From positions 799,116 through 863,115 of the forward strand of contig NZ_LMHM01000001.1 in assembly GCF_001427785.1 (NCBI RefSeq): a DNA stretch of 64,000 nt, written 5' to 3'. Each line of letters opens with the position of its first letter. The first letter of the stretch is position 1. Of this stretch, positions 8,638-17,813 are shown piece by piece. This DNA comes from Lysobacter sp. Root690. Lineage in GTDB: Bacteria > Pseudomonadota > Gammaproteobacteria > Xanthomonadales > Xanthomonadaceae. The translations under genes were made by a program, and so were the position numbers. Below the pieces are notes generated by a model. It worked only from the letters and a program-made list of their open reading frames with translations, ran no database searches and was not told the origin of the DNA.

Positions 8638-10269
8638 TCATCCTGGGTGCGCGGAGCCGTCGGGCGGCGAACGGCGAAGGCGCGCGTAGAAGAATCCGTC
8701 GCCGCCGTCCTCGCCGGGCAGGCGCTGACGGCCGACCTCGCGATCGTGGCCATAGCGCGCGTCCAGCGCCTCGCTGCGCGCATCCGGGGTGCGGGCGAGG
8801 AACGCGCGCACCTGCGCCTCGTTCTCCTCCTGCAAAATCGAGCAGGTCGCGTAGACCAGCACGCCGCCGGGCGCGACGGTGTGCCACAACGCATCCAGCA
8901 GGCGTGCCTGCAGCACAGTAAGCGCGGCAATGTCGGACTCGCGTCGGTGCAGGACCACGTCGGGCTGACGGCGCACGATGCCGGTGGCCGAGCACGGCGC
9001 GTCCAGCAGCACCGCATCGAACGGCCGGCCGTCCCACCACGCGTCCAGCTCGGCCGCGTCGGCGGCGAGCAGTTCGACCCGGTCCTCGAAGCCCTGCCGG
9101 ACCAACCCGCTGCGTACGCGCTGCAATCGCTGCGCGTCGATGTCGAGCGCGGTCAGCCGCAGCGAGGCGTCGCGTTCGAGCAGGTGCGCGCTCTTGCCGC
9201 CGGGCGCGGCGCAGGCGTCGAGCACGCGCGCGCCGGGCGCGGGCGACAAGGCGTCGGCGACCAGTTGCGCGGACAAGTCCTGGATCGAGACCACGCCTTC
9301 GGCGAAGCCGGGCAGCGTCGAGACCGGCACCGCCGCATCCAGGCGCAGCGCTTCGGCCGGCGCGGCCGGCGCCATGCTCTGGATACCCGCCTCGGCGAGC
9401 TGAGCGCGGTAGTCCTCACGCCCGACCCGCGCGGCGTTGACCCGCAGCCACATCGGCGGCGCGATCGCGCTGTTGGCCAGGATCGCGTCGAAGTGTTCGG
9501 GCCATTGCTTACGCAGCAAGCCGCGCAACCAACTGGGCCAATGCGAATGGCGCGGGTCGGTGGCCGGCAGGCCGTCGCGCTGGGCGCGGCGCAGCAGCGC
9601 GTTGACCAGTCCGGCCTGATGCTTGCGGCCGAGCACGCGGGTCGCTTCGACCGTCGCGGCGAGCGCGGCGTGCGCGGGCAATTGCAGCGGATCGAGCTGG
9701 GCCAGCCCGGCGAACAGCAAGGCGCGCAGTTCGCCGTCGCGGCGCGACAGCGCGCGCGGCATCCACGCCTCGAGCGCGGCCTCGTACCGCAACGGTTGGC
9801 GCAGCACCGCGAAACACATCGCCTCGACCAGGGCGCGATCGCGAGGGTCGGGCAAGGTCGGCAGCGCGGTGGCGAGTTCGGCTTTCAGCGAGCGGCCGCG
9901 ATGCAGCACCGCATCGAGCACGCGCGCAGCGATCGCGCGCGGCTGTGCGCCGGGCAGCAACGGCGGCGGCGCGGGCCGGGTGACGGTGGGCTTACCGGTT
10001 GACGACGCGCCGGCCGAGTCGTCGGCGCGGCGCGGCGAAGCGCCACGGGGCCGATCGCCGGCGCGCGGCGCGGCGCGATACGGCGACTTACCGTCCGCCG
10101 GCTTTCCGCCAGCAGACTTCGCCCGATACGCCTTGGTGCCGCCAGGCTTGGTCGCACCCGGTGTCGCATCGGCCTCGCCGCGCGGATCACGCGCGCCGGG
10201 CGATCCGTTCACACCACGCTCGCCTCGCGGCCCACGCGGACCTTTCGGCGGCGGAGTCGATTCGCTCAT
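8638..10269 (-). CDS. rsmB: 16S rRNA (cytosine-967 C5)-methyltransferase RsmB
   Basis: A 543-residue protein that methylates C967 of 16S rRNA using SAM. From about residue 105 it has the NusB-like RNA-binding domain, then the methyltransferase domain with the SAM motif [16 protein letters not shown], the catalytic PCSATG motif and the second active-site cysteine in YATCS. The first ~105 residues form an unusual Gly/Pro/Arg/Lys-rich extension with collagen-like [10 protein letters not shown] triplets; classical RsmB is about 430 residues. The start codon overlaps the fmt stop by 4 bases (ATGA), so it is translationally coupled to fmt as in many proteobacteria. Downstream ATG or GTG codons could give a shorter protein. 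Confidence 0.93.
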   Translation of the reverse strand: MSESTPPPKGPRGPRGERGVNGSPGARDPRGEADATPGATKPGGTKAYRAKSAGGKPADGKSPYRAAPRAGDRPRGASPRRADDSAGASSTGKPTVTRPAPPPLLPGAQPRAIAARVLDAVLHRGRSLKAELATALPTLPDPRDRALVEAMCFAVLRQPLRYEAALEAWMPRALSRRDGELRALLFAGLAQLDPLQLPAHAALAATVEATRVLGRKHQAGLVNALLRRAQRDGLPATDPRHSHWPSWLRGLLRKQWPEHFDAILANSAIAPPMWLRVNAARVGREDYRAQLAEAGIQSMAPAAPAEALRLDAAVPVSTLPGFAEGVVSIQDLSAQLVADALSPAPGARVLDACAAPGGKSAHLLERDASLRLTALDIDAQRLQRVRSGLVRQGFEDRVELLAADAAELDAWWDGRPFDAVLLDAPCSATGIVRRQPDVVLHRRESDIAALTVLQARLLDALWHTVAPGGVLVYATCSILQEENEAQVRAFLARTPDARSEALDARYGHDREVGRQRLPGEDGGDGFFYARLRRSPPDGSAHPG

Positions 10270-11195
10270 GCGCCGCGCGCCGCGATCAGATCGCGCCGGC
10301 CGTTCAAGTAATCGGCCGCGGTGATCGCCTTGCCGCCGTCGCGTTGCAGCACCCGCACGCGCAAGGCGCCGACGCCGCAGGCAATGTCGATGCCGTCGCG
10401 ACCGGCCAGCAGCACCGTGCCGGGTTCGGCGCGATGCTCCAGCGGTAACGCGATCGCGCCGTGGATGCGCACGCGCTCGCCGGCGATCAGCGCATCGGCC
10501 ATCGGCCAGGGATTGAACGCGCGCACCTTGTTGGCCAACGCGGTCGCGCTGTGGCTCCAATCCAATCGCGCTTCGGCCTTGTCGAGCTTGTGCGCGTAGG
10601 TCAAGCCGGCCTCGGGCTGGATCCACGGCCGCGGGAATAGTTCCGCGCGCGCCAGGCCCAGGCCGTCGCCGAGCACTTCCGCGCCGAGTTCGCTGAGCCG
10701 GTCGTGCAACTGCCCGCCGGTCTCGGTGTCGCCGATCGCGAGCTTGGCCTGCAGCAGCACCGGCCCGCTGTCGAGGCCCTTTTCCATCTGCATCAGGCAC
10801 ACGCCGGTTTCGGCGTCGCCGGCCTCGATCGCGCGCTGGATCGGCGCGGCGCCGCGCCAACGCGGCAGCAGCGAGGCATGCACGTTCCAGCAGCCGTAGG
10901 TCGGAATATCGAGCACCGACTGCGGCAGGATCAGGCCGTAGGCGACCACGATCATCAGGTCCGGCTGCAATGCGCGCAGCGCCTCGCGCGCGGCGCGGGT
11001 CTTGAAGTTTTCCGGCTGGAACACCGGAATCCCGCGCAGCAGCGCCTCGCGCTTGACCGGCGAGATCGACATCTCACGGCCGCGTCCGGCCGGACGATCG
11101 GGCTGGGTGTACACGCCCACCACCTCGCCGCGTTGCGCGGCCGCGCGCAGGCTCGGTACGGCGAAGTCTGGGGTACCGGCGAAGATCAGGCGCAT
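10266..11195 (-). CDS. fmt: Methionyl-tRNA formyltransferase
   Basis: A 309-residue cytoplasmic enzyme that formylates Met-tRNAi using 10-formyl-tetrahydrofolate before translation initiation. The N-terminal [18 protein letters not shown] is the canonical start. The formyl-transfer motif appears as [18 protein letters not shown] (about residues 106-123), and the C-terminal OB-fold domain carries FNPWPMA. Length matches the family. It lies between def and rsmB in the conserved def-fmt-rsmB order; here def is separated from fmt by a 186-base gap holding a dispersed inverted repeat. Confidence 0.97.
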   Translation of the reverse strand: MRLIFAGTPDFAVPSLRAAAQRGEVVGVYTQPDRPAGRGREMSISPVKREALLRGIPVFQPENFKTRAAREALRALQPDLMIVVAYGLILPQSVLDIPTYGCWNVHASLLPRWRGAAPIQRAIEAGDAETGVCLMQMEKGLDSGPVLLQAKLAIGDTETGGQLHDRLSELGAEVLGDGLGLARAELFPRPWIQPEAGLTYAHKLDKAEARLDWSHSATALANKVRAFNPWPMADALIAGERVRIHGAIALPLEHRAEPGTVLLAGRDGIDIACGVGALRVRVLQRDGGKAITAADYLNGRRDLIAARGA

Positions 11196-11201
11196 AGGGG
11201 C

Positions 11202-11378
11202 GGGGATTCGGGATTGGAGATTCGGGATTGGAGATTCGCAAAAGCGCTGCGCGCAGTTTGCGGTCTCAGAGCACAGACGTGGTCACAACGGCGATCCGAA
11301 CGAGACGAAAACCGACGCCACGACCCGACCGCGCCGAAACGCTCTTTCGAATCCCGAATCCCGACTCTCGAATCCCGG
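11202..11378. repeat. Dispersed inverted repeat, GGGATTCGGGATT family, copy 1
   Basis: The left arm (11202-11238) repeats GGGATTCGGGATTGGAGATTCG-type units; the right arm (11346-11378) carries the complement (TCGAATCCCGAATCCCG). About 107 bases of spacer lie between the arms. A second copy of the same design is at 30892-30989. Both copies sit in gene gaps, which fits a mobile repeat of the type seen in Xanthomonadaceae. Confidence 0.75.
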
Positions 11379-11381
11379 CCC

Positions 11382-11894
11382 TTACGCCGACTGCCGCCGC
11401 TGCTTGGCCAGCTTCTTGCGCACCATCTCGCGCTTGAGCGGCGAGAGGTAGTCGACGAACAGCTTGCCGTCGAGGTGATCCATCTCGTGCTGGATGCACA
11501 CCGCGAGCAGGCCGTCGGTGCTCAGCTCGAACGGCTGGCCGTCGCGGCCGATCGCCTGCACGGTGATTTCGTTGGCGCGGGTCACGTCGGCGAAGATGCC
11601 CGGTACCGACAGACAACCTTCCTGGTAGACCTGCTCGCCGGATTTAGCGACGATCTGCGGATTGACGAACACCAGCGGCCGGTCTTTCTCTTCCGACACG
11701 TCGATGACCATGAACCGCTGATGCACGTCGACCTGGCTGGCCGCGAGGCCGATGCCGGGGCATTCGTACATGGTCTGGAACATATCGTCGAGCAACTGCT
11801 GGAATGCAGGCGACGTTACGTGCGAGGCTTCCACCGGCACTGCTTTGGTCCGCAGGCGGGGGTCGGGAAATTCGAGGATGGGGAGCAGGGCCAT
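11382..11894 (-). CDS. def: Peptide deformylase
   Basis: A 170-residue metalloenzyme that removes the N-formyl group from nascent proteins. All three active-site motifs are intact: [16 protein letters not shown] and QHEMDHLDG, which supply the metal-binding Cys and two His residues and the catalytic Glu. I start at the ATG giving [11 protein letters not shown], typical of the family; a TTG three codons upstream is possible but less likely. It is divergent from the LysM gene. The gap between them contains a TACAAT hexamer on the minus strand that could serve as its -10 box. Confidence 0.96.
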   Translation of the reverse strand: MALLPILEFPDPRLRTKAVPVEASHVTSPAFQQLLDDMFQTMYECPGIGLAASQVDVHQRFMVIDVSEEKDRPLVFVNPQIVAKSGEQVYQEGCLSVPGIFADVTRANEITVQAIGRDGQPFELSTDGLLAVCIQHEMDHLDGKLFVDYLSPLKREMVRKKLAKQRRQSA

Positions 11895-12044
11895 GGGCGT
11901 CAAAAATGGGGGCGTGGGTCACATACGCAAGCTTTGGTTGCATTGTACCCCCGTTATAGGCTGTAAATGCCTGCTAGTGTTCGCAGCTCTTGGGCTATAG
12001 TCCGGGTGCCCGCAGAGGGCAAACCTGGAAGGGGAATCAGGTAG
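11895..12044. promoter_or_regulatory. Divergent def / LysM promoter region
   Basis: This 150-base AT-richer gap separates def (minus) from the LysM gene (plus). TACAAT on the minus strand (11947-11942) and TATAGT on the plus strand (about 11994-11999) are plausible -10 boxes; neither has a strong -35 partner. A GGAAGGGG sequence just before 12045 is a good ribosome-binding site for the LysM gene. Confidence 0.4.
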
Positions 12045-13208
12045 ATGGCCGCCATGTTTAAACCTATCCGTGCGGTTTTTACCGCAGCGTTGCTGACTGT
12101 TGCCACGTACGCCCTCGCGGCGGAACTGCGTGGCGACCACCCCAACACCTATACGGTGAAACGGGGCGACACCCTGTGGGACATTTCCGCGCGCTTCTTG
12201 AAGAAGCCGTGGCTGTGGCCGGAAATCTGGCAAGCCAACCCGCAGATCAAGAATCCACACCTCATCTATCCCGGTGACGTGATCTCGCTGGCCTACCTCG
12301 ACCGCGTCGCCGCGGCCCAGGTCCAGCCCGGTCCGCGCCAGGAAGCGCCGCTCACCGGCGTGCCGTTGTCGGAGATCGAGCCGTTCCTGAAGAACCTGCG
12401 CGTGGTCGACGACTTCGAACAGCTGCCCTATGTGGTCGGCCTCGAGGAAGACCGCCTGCGGGTGACCCAGGGCCAGGCCGCCTACGTCAAGGGCCTGACC
12501 GACCAGAGCCCGGGCACCCGTTACGCCGTGGTCCGTCCGACCCAGCGCTACACCCGCCTGGACCGCGTCGCCTGCTGCGACATCATGCGCGCGGCCGATC
12601 TGGACTACCGCGGCAAGCGCACGGTCGACTTCGACGCGATCTGGACCGACGTGGTGGTGCCCGACAAGGGCCGCGAACTGCTCGGCTACGAGCTGCTGCA
12701 GGTCGCCACCGGCACGCTCAGCCGCGGCGCCGTCGGCGGCATGCAGGCCTCGACCCTGGTGATCGACGACACCGGCCGCGAAATCCGCGTCGGCGACCGC
12801 CTGATTCCGGTCCAGGCCCAGCCCTACGACCTGCAGTTCTTCCCGCATCCGCCCAAGGCCCAGTTCGACTACGGTCGCGCCCAGGTGCTGTCGGTCGCCG
12901 ATCTGGTCAAGAGCGGCGGTCCGCGCGACGTGATCGCGCTGTCGGTCGGCTCCAAGGACGGCATCGACAACGGCACCGTGTTCTCGACCTGGCGCGTAGG
13001 CACCAGCAAGCCCGACCGGGTCAAGGTCGGTCCGGACCGCGCCGAGGATCTGTTCGGCAAGCATTCGCGGGTGCGTCTGCCCGATGAGTTCTCCGGCCAC
13101 GCGATGGTGTTCCGCACCTTCGACAAGGTCAGCTATGCCTTGATCATGGACGGCGTGCGTCCGACCAAGGTCGGCTACGAGCTCAAGCACCCCGATTCGT
13201 CGTACTGA
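12045..13208 (+). CDS. Secreted LysM domain protein
   Basis: A 387-residue exported protein. A hydrophobic signal peptide (about residues 5-26, ending TYALAAE) precedes a single LysM domain (about residues 35-85: YTVKRGDTLWDISARFLKK and IYPGDVISL), which binds peptidoglycan. The remaining ~300 residues have no recognised catalytic motif. Proteins of this layout are found next to dprA in gammaproteobacteria. A start at the second ATG (12054) is possible. It is transcribed toward dprA with a UUCG-loop hairpin between them. A cell-wall structural or competence-associated role is inferred from location only. Confidence 0.85.
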   Translation: MAAMFKPIRAVFTAALLTVATYALAAELRGDHPNTYTVKRGDTLWDISARFLKKPWLWPEIWQANPQIKNPHLIYPGDVISLAYLDRVAAAQVQPGPRQEAPLTGVPLSEIEPFLKNLRVVDDFEQLPYVVGLEEDRLRVTQGQAAYVKGLTDQSPGTRYAVVRPTQRYTRLDRVACCDIMRAADLDYRGKRTVDFDAIWTDVVVPDKGRELLGYELLQVATGTLSRGAVGGMQASTLVIDDTGREIRVGDRLIPVQAQPYDLQFFPHPPKAQFDYGRAQVLSVADLVKSGGPRDVIALSVGSKDGIDNGTVFSTWRVGTSKPDRVKVGPDRAEDLFGKHSRVRLPDEFSGHAMVFRTFDKVSYALIMDGVRPTKVGYELKHPDSSY

Positions 13209-13261
13209 GTCTGGATAAGCCTCGCGGCCAAGGCCGCGCGGACTTTTCCTACAGCATCACG

Positions 13262-13291
13262 CGACGGCGCCTTCGGGCGCCGTCGTCGTTT
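13262..13291 (+). terminator. UUCG-loop hairpin after the LysM gene
   Basis: A 10-bp perfect stem (CGACGGCGCC / GGCGCCGTCG) closes a TTCG tetraloop and is followed by TCGTTT. This is a convincing rho-independent terminator or attenuator between the LysM gene and dprA. Confidence 0.7.
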
Positions 13292-13308
13292 GCGGGCTAG
13301 GCTGGGGC

Positions 13309-14541
13309 ATGAACCAGACCGATGCCGACATCACCGGCGAAGACGCCCTCGCCCTGCTGAGCCTGATCGACGCCGGTGGCGCTGCGGCGCCGCGACGGCT
13401 GCTGCTCGAACAACACGGCAGCGCCGCGGCCGTGCTGGCGGCCGGGCCGCGCGCCTGGCGGGCGGCGGAGTTGTCGGAAAAACAGATCGACCGCCTGCGC
13501 ACGCCGCAGGCCGAAACCCTGGACCGCGCCAGCCGCTGGCTGAGCGAGCCGGATCACCACCTGATCGAGTGGAACCACCCCGACTACCCGCCACTGCTGC
13601 GGCGCGCGCCCAGCCCGCCGCTGGCGCTGTTCGTGGTCGGCGAACCGGCCCTGCTGTGGCATCCCTCGGTGGCCGTGGTCGGCAGTCGCTCGCCGACCCC
13701 GACCGGCAGCGACAACGCCGCCGACTTCGCCCGCGCCCTGGCCCGCAGCGGCCTGGCGGTGATCAGCGGCCTGGCCGCGGGCATCGACACCGCCGCGCAC
13801 CGCGCCGCCCTGGACGCCGGCGGGCTGACCGTGGCCGTGCTCGGCACCGGCCCCGATGTCGCCTACCCGCGCAGCAACGCCGAACTGTTGGCGCGGATCG
13901 GCCAGCTCGGCGCGGTGGTCAGCGAGCACCTGCCCGGCACCCAGGCCCGGCCCGAGCATTTCCCCAGCCGCAACCGGATCCTGGCCGGGCTCAGCCTGGG
14001 CACCCTGGTGATCGAGGCGGCCGAGCGCTCCGGCGCGCTGATCACCGCGCGCTTGGCCAGCGAATGCGGGCGCGAGGTGTTCGCGGTGCCCGGCTCGATC
14101 CACAACCCGCTCGCGCGCGGCTGCCACCGCCTGATCCGCGAGGGCGCCGGGCTGGTCGAAAGCGCCCGCGAAGTGACCGCGGCCTTAGCGCCTTTGGCGG
14201 CCGAACTGGCCGACGGCTTGCGCAGGCGCCTGGGCGTCCCCACTACATCGGGCCATGCCAGCGACGAGGCGTCGCCTCCGGCGGATTACGCCAGCCACGC
14301 GAGCGTCACACACGACGATCACGATGGCCACGACAGTATTTCCGGAGCGCCGCCGCACGCCGAATACGCCGATCCCGACTACCAGCGCTTGTGGAATGCG
14401 CTGGGTTACGACCCCACCGGTATGGATCGCCTGGTCGATCGCACCGGATTGACGATCGCCGAACTGTCCTCCATGCTGCTGGTCATGGAGCTTGAGGGTC
14501 GCGTCGCGGCGCTGCATGGCCGTTACTTCCGCAACCGCTGA
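13309..14541 (+). CDS. dprA: DNA-processing protein DprA
   Basis: A 410-residue protein that loads RecA onto incoming single-stranded DNA during natural transformation. The Rossmann-fold core is recognised by [37 protein letters not shown] and [19 protein letters not shown] (residues ~125-245). An N-terminal SAM-like region precedes it. A winged-helix DML1-like domain at the C-terminus ([15 protein letters not shown]...) follows a His/Asp-rich linker (~residues 315-345). It lies in the dprA-smg-topA order common to gammaproteobacteria. Confidence 0.95.
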   Translation: MNQTDADITGEDALALLSLIDAGGAAAPRRLLLEQHGSAAAVLAAGPRAWRAAELSEKQIDRLRTPQAETLDRASRWLSEPDHHLIEWNHPDYPPLLRRAPSPPLALFVVGEPALLWHPSVAVVGSRSPTPTGSDNAADFARALARSGLAVISGLAAGIDTAAHRAALDAGGLTVAVLGTGPDVAYPRSNAELLARIGQLGAVVSEHLPGTQARPEHFPSRNRILAGLSLGTLVIEAAERSGALITARLASECGREVFAVPGSIHNPLARGCHRLIREGAGLVESAREVTAALAPLAAELADGLRRRLGVPTTSGHASDEASPPADYASHASVTHDDHDGHDSISGAPPHAEYADPDYQRLWNALGYDPTGMDRLVDRTGLTIAELSSMLLVMELEGRVAALHGRYFRNR

Positions 14542-14630
14542 ATCCGAATCGGCATCGATCTGCCGGCGGGTCATTCGGTCAATCAGCAACTCCTGACCCA
14601 CCGCGCCGCATGCGGCGCAGGCCGAGGGAA

Positions 14631-15119
14631 ATGAAAGAGAGCATCCTGGACGTCCTGCTGTACCTGTTCGAGCATTACTTCACCGACGATGCGGACCTTG
14701 TCCGCGACCGCGATTCGCTCCGCAGCGGCCCCCTGTTCGATGAACTGGGTCAGGCCGGTTTCAGCCCCGCCGAGATCAACAAAGCCATCGAATGGCTCGA
14801 TGCGCTGGCCCAGCAACGGCCCAGCGTCAACGCGCCGCGCGTGGGCGGACCGACCCGGATCTATTTCGGCCCGGAACTCGACAAGCTCGATGTCGAATGC
14901 CGCGGCTTCCTGCTGTTCCTGGAACAGCACGGCATCCTCGATGCCGATCAGCGCGAACTCGTGCTGGATCGGGCGATGGCGCTGGATCAGGAGGAACTCG
15001 ACCTGGACGACCTGAAATGGGTCGTGCTGATGGTCCTGTTCAACCAGCCCGGCTCCGAGGCGGCGTACGCCTGGATGGAAACCCAGATGTTCGCCGACGA
15101 GCCCGAACCGGTGCATTGA
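14631..15119 (+). CDS. smg: Smg family protein (DUF494)
   Basis: A 162-residue acidic helical protein of unknown biochemical function. The start [17 protein letters not shown] is the conserved N-terminus of the Smg family, and the length is normal. I chose the ATG at 14631, preceded by a GAGGGA ribosome-binding site, over an in-frame ATG seven codons upstream. It is consistently found between dprA and topA, as here, although two GYF_2 genes have been placed between smg and topA in this genome. Confidence 0.93.
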   Translation: MKESILDVLLYLFEHYFTDDADLVRDRDSLRSGPLFDELGQAGFSPAEINKAIEWLDALAQQRPSVNAPRVGGPTRIYFGPELDKLDVECRGFLLFLEQHGILDADQRELVLDRAMALDQEELDLDDLKWVVLMVLFNQPGSEAAYAWMETQMFADEPEPVH

Positions 15120-15461
15120 CCCCGCTCGCGCCGGCCGTCTGACGCCGGCGCGCAGCCCTCGCCGCGCCGGCCCTGCCGGCGTGGCGGCAGCGATCCGGAG
15201 CGCCTCGCGCCGCGCTTGCCGAGCCTCCCCAGACCGCCCCATCCGGATCTCGCGCGACACCGTTCATCGCCGAGCGCGTGCCGCCGCTGCGGCCTGCGTC
15301 ACGTTTTCTCCTCTCCGTGCTAGTTTCTTGCGTCTCGCGCACGCCCCAGGGGGCGGCGGCGCGGCAGCATGCCATCGTCCGCGCGATCGCCCGACCGGGT
15401 CCGTCCGCCACCACGATGGCCTTCACTACACAGGGACGATCGCAAGATCAGGGGGAACGAC
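15120..15461. other. Gene-free stretch, smg to GYF_2-pilin gene
   Basis: These 342 bases hold a perfect 9-bp hairpin (CGCGCCGGC / GCCGGCGCG, 15127-15152, loop 8), probably the smg terminator, though it has no U tract. No other gene or clear promoter was found. A good GGGGGAA ribosome-binding site immediately precedes the next start. Confidence 0.5.
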
Positions 15462-16286
15462 ATGACGAATTGGTACTACCACGACCCGGCCCAGGGCCGC
15501 GTCGGTCCGATCGACGCCGACGCGCTGCGCGGCCATTTCCGCGAAGGCCGCATCCAGCGCGACACCTTGCTCTGGCGCGAGGGCCTGCGCGAATGGCAGC
15601 CGCTGGAACGCCTGTCGGCCGAACTGGGCCTGGACGGCGACCTGCTGTCGTCGACCCCGCGACCGCCCGCGCCGCCGCCGTTGCCGCCCGGCGCCAACGA
15701 CGCGCCGGCGTACTCGGCACCGGCCTATTCGGCCGGCCCGGGTTCGAATGGCCAGGTTTCGAATGGCGCGGGGCCGTCCACCGGCGCCAACCCCGCCGAT
15801 GCCGCAGCCGCGCATTTCAACCGCCGTCCGGCCGCGCCGCCGCCGCGCAAGGGTCTGTCGGGCTGTGTGATCGTGCTCATCGTGCTGGCCGTGCTGGCGA
15901 TCCCGGTGATCGGCATCCTGGCCGCGATCGCCCTGCCGGCGTACCAGGACTACACCCACCGCGCCAAGGTCGCCCAGGCCATGGTCGCCGCCAGCAGCCT
16001 CAAGGTCTCGGTCGCCGAGTACGTGCTGAGCAACGACAGCTGCCCGGCCAACAACAGCGAAGGCTTCCAGCCCTCCGAGGACTACGCCGACACCTATATC
16101 GCCAGGATCAGGATCGGCCAGTTCACCGAGAACGGCAGCTGCGCGATGCAGATCGAACTGCGCGGTATCGGCGCCGCCATCGACGGCAAGCACCTCGTAC
16201 AGTCGTACGACCCGGCCAGCGGCAGCTGGACCTGCAGTTCGGACATCGAAAAGCGCTCGGTCCTGCCGATCGAGTGCCGCGACTGA
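15462..16286 (+). CDS. GYF_2 domain fused to a type IV pilin-like segment
   Basis: A 274-residue protein. Residues 1-52 form a GYF_2 domain (WYYHDPAQGRVGPI...WREGLREWQPL), a putative protein-protein interaction module. A Pro/Ala/Gly-rich linker (about 62-130) leads to one hydrophobic helix (about 135-160) ending IGILAAIALPAYQDYTHRA. That tail is the hallmark of a type IVa pilin N-terminus, but the prepilin-peptidase leader and the G/F-TLIE site are missing. The C-terminal ~110 residues contain four cysteines and resemble a pilin globular domain. It may be a membrane-anchored pseudopilin rather than a subunit processed by PilD. The start is set by a strong ribosome-binding site. Confidence 0.8.
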   Translation: MTNWYYHDPAQGRVGPIDADALRGHFREGRIQRDTLLWREGLREWQPLERLSAELGLDGDLLSSTPRPPAPPPLPPGANDAPAYSAPAYSAGPGSNGQVSNGAGPSTGANPADAAAAHFNRRPAAPPPRKGLSGCVIVLIVLAVLAIPVIGILAAIALPAYQDYTHRAKVAQAMVAASSLKVSVAEYVLSNDSCPANNSEGFQPSEDYADTYIARIRIGQFTENGSCAMQIELRGIGAAIDGKHLVQSYDPASGSWTCSSDIEKRSVLPIECRD

Positions 16287-16398
16287 GCCCGACCCGGCGC
16301 GCGCGATCGCGCGCGCCGGCGCATCGCGACGGCAGTCGATGGCATCATGCGGGGCATTGCGGCCCCGCAGCCGGGCCCACGACCGCCAGAGACTCGCG

Positions 16399-17541
16399 AT
16401 GACCCAGTGGTACTACAGCGACAACGAACGTAACCGGCACGGACCGCTGGACGGCGCGCAGATGATCGAGCGCCACGGTCGCGGCGAGCTGGGTCCCGAT
16501 ACCCTGGTGTGGCGCGACGGTCTGCCGCAGTGGCAGCCGTGGCGCGATCTGGCCGCCGAACTGGTCGCCGACCCCGGCTTCAGCGCCGCGCCCGACCCGG
16601 CCCAGGTCCTGTCAGAGCGGGTCGACAACGTGGTCGGCCATGCCGTCGCCGATGCTCATGAGCGCGCCGACGACGCGGTCGATGCGGCCGCTGCGCGCAA
16701 CCCGGCCGGCACCGCCGCGCCGCTTCAGGACGAGCCCCGGCCGAGTCCCGCCGAGGCTTTTCAGGCCGAATCGACATCGGCCAACGTCGGCGATACCGCA
16801 TCGTTCACGCCGTCTTCGTCAGCGAAACCGAGCGATACCTACATCCCCGCGCGGGCCCTCGACGAACCCGATTCGCCCTACGCCGCGCCGCGCGCCGGCG
16901 TGGCCGAGGACATGTCGGTCGTGCTGGGCCACGAGGTGGTCTATGCCGGGTTCTGGAAGCGCCTGGCCGCGTACATGATCGACGGCCTGCTGGTCACCAT
17001 CACCTATTACGCGGTCAACACCGTGCTGGTGCTCGGCGGCATGGTCGCCTTCGGCGCCGCCAGCGGGTTCGATTCGGCCAAGTGGCTGACCAGCGGCGCC
17101 GACAGCATGTTCATCGTGTACACGGTGCTGTCGTACGTGATGATGGGCGCGATCAGCCTGAGCTACTACGCCGGGTTCGAGTCGTCCTCGATGCAGGCCA
17201 CGCTGGGCAAGCTCGCGGTCGGCATCAAGGTGGTCGACGCGCAGGGCCGGCGGCTCAGCCGCGGGCGCGCGATCGGCCGCTGGTTCGCGGCCATGCTGTC
17301 CTACCTGAGTCTGTACGTGGGCTACCTGTTGATCGCCTTCACCGACCGCAAGCAGGGCCTGCACGACATGGTCGCCAAGACCCAGGTGGTCGACCGTTGG
17401 GCCTACACTGCGCGCCCGGAACTGCAGAACCGGACCCTCGGCGCGGTGGCGCTGGTGATCCTGATCCTGGCCGGCCTGATCTGGGCCGCGGTGGTCGGCG
17501 TGCTGCTGGTCGCGCTGGGATTCGCTGCCTTCTCGAGCTGA
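16399..17541 (+). CDS. GYF_2 and RDD domain membrane protein
   Basis: A 380-residue protein whose first ~50 residues are a GYF_2 domain (WYYSDNERNRHGPL...WRDGLPQWQPW), closely resembling that of the gene just upstream. A ~120-residue disordered linker rich in Ala, Asp and Pro follows. An RDD domain then covers ~residues 185-335 (GFWKRLAAYMIDGLLV, ATLGKLAVGIKVVDAQG, FTDRKQGLHDMVAKTQVV), with a last hydrophobic helix at the end. RDD proteins are multipass membrane proteins, some with ion-transport roles. The shared GYF_2 module suggests that this protein and the neighbouring pilin-like protein use a common partner. Confidence 0.85.
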   Translation: MTQWYYSDNERNRHGPLDGAQMIERHGRGELGPDTLVWRDGLPQWQPWRDLAAELVADPGFSAAPDPAQVLSERVDNVVGHAVADAHERADDAVDAAAARNPAGTAAPLQDEPRPSPAEAFQAESTSANVGDTASFTPSSSAKPSDTYIPARALDEPDSPYAAPRAGVAEDMSVVLGHEVVYAGFWKRLAAYMIDGLLVTITYYAVNTVLVLGGMVAFGAASGFDSAKWLTSGADSMFIVYTVLSYVMMGAISLSYYAGFESSSMQATLGKLAVGIKVVDAQGRRLSRGRAIGRWFAAMLSYLSLYVGYLLIAFTDRKQGLHDMVAKTQVVDRWAYTARPELQNRTLGAVALVILILAGLIWAAVVGVLLVALGFAAFSS

Positions 17542-17683
17542 GTCGCAACGCGCTGGCAGCTGAACAGGACACAATCCATCACACCTTCTTCAAGCAATTG
17601 AGTGCCACTTTATTGGCGGTTCCGAGGGGCCGAGCTTGACAGCTCCGCCCAGCTCGTGATTCCACTAGAAAGAGGAAACCTGA

Positions 17684-17710
17684 ACGCCCGCCGCTGAACG
17701 CTGCGGGCGT
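17684..17710. terminator. Hairpin in the topA leader
   Basis: ACGCCCGC / GCGGGCGT forms a perfect 8-bp stem about 105 bases before topA and is followed by CGCCTTCTTA. It may terminate the RDD gene or attenuate topA. A TTGACA hexamer at about 17636 upstream is a possible -35 element, with only a weak -10. Confidence 0.4.
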
Positions 17711-17813
17711 CGCCTTCTTAAACCTTCGCAGCGCCGGGCCCGTCCCGACGATGCCCGCCGCAACAGAACACGCTGTCGAGCAGGCGCCCCGCCCCGGGCC
17801 CTGCGGAGTACCA

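Noticed and set aside
6618-8921. 767-codon plus-strand frame across the ArnT-like gene
   Set aside because: It is Arg/Gln/His-rich with no domain; the opposite strand has a clear membrane transferase.
11346-11378. TTCGAATCCCG resembling the T-arm of a tRNA
   Set aside because: It is the right arm of the dispersed GGGATTCGGGATT repeat; no acceptor or anticodon stem can be formed around it.
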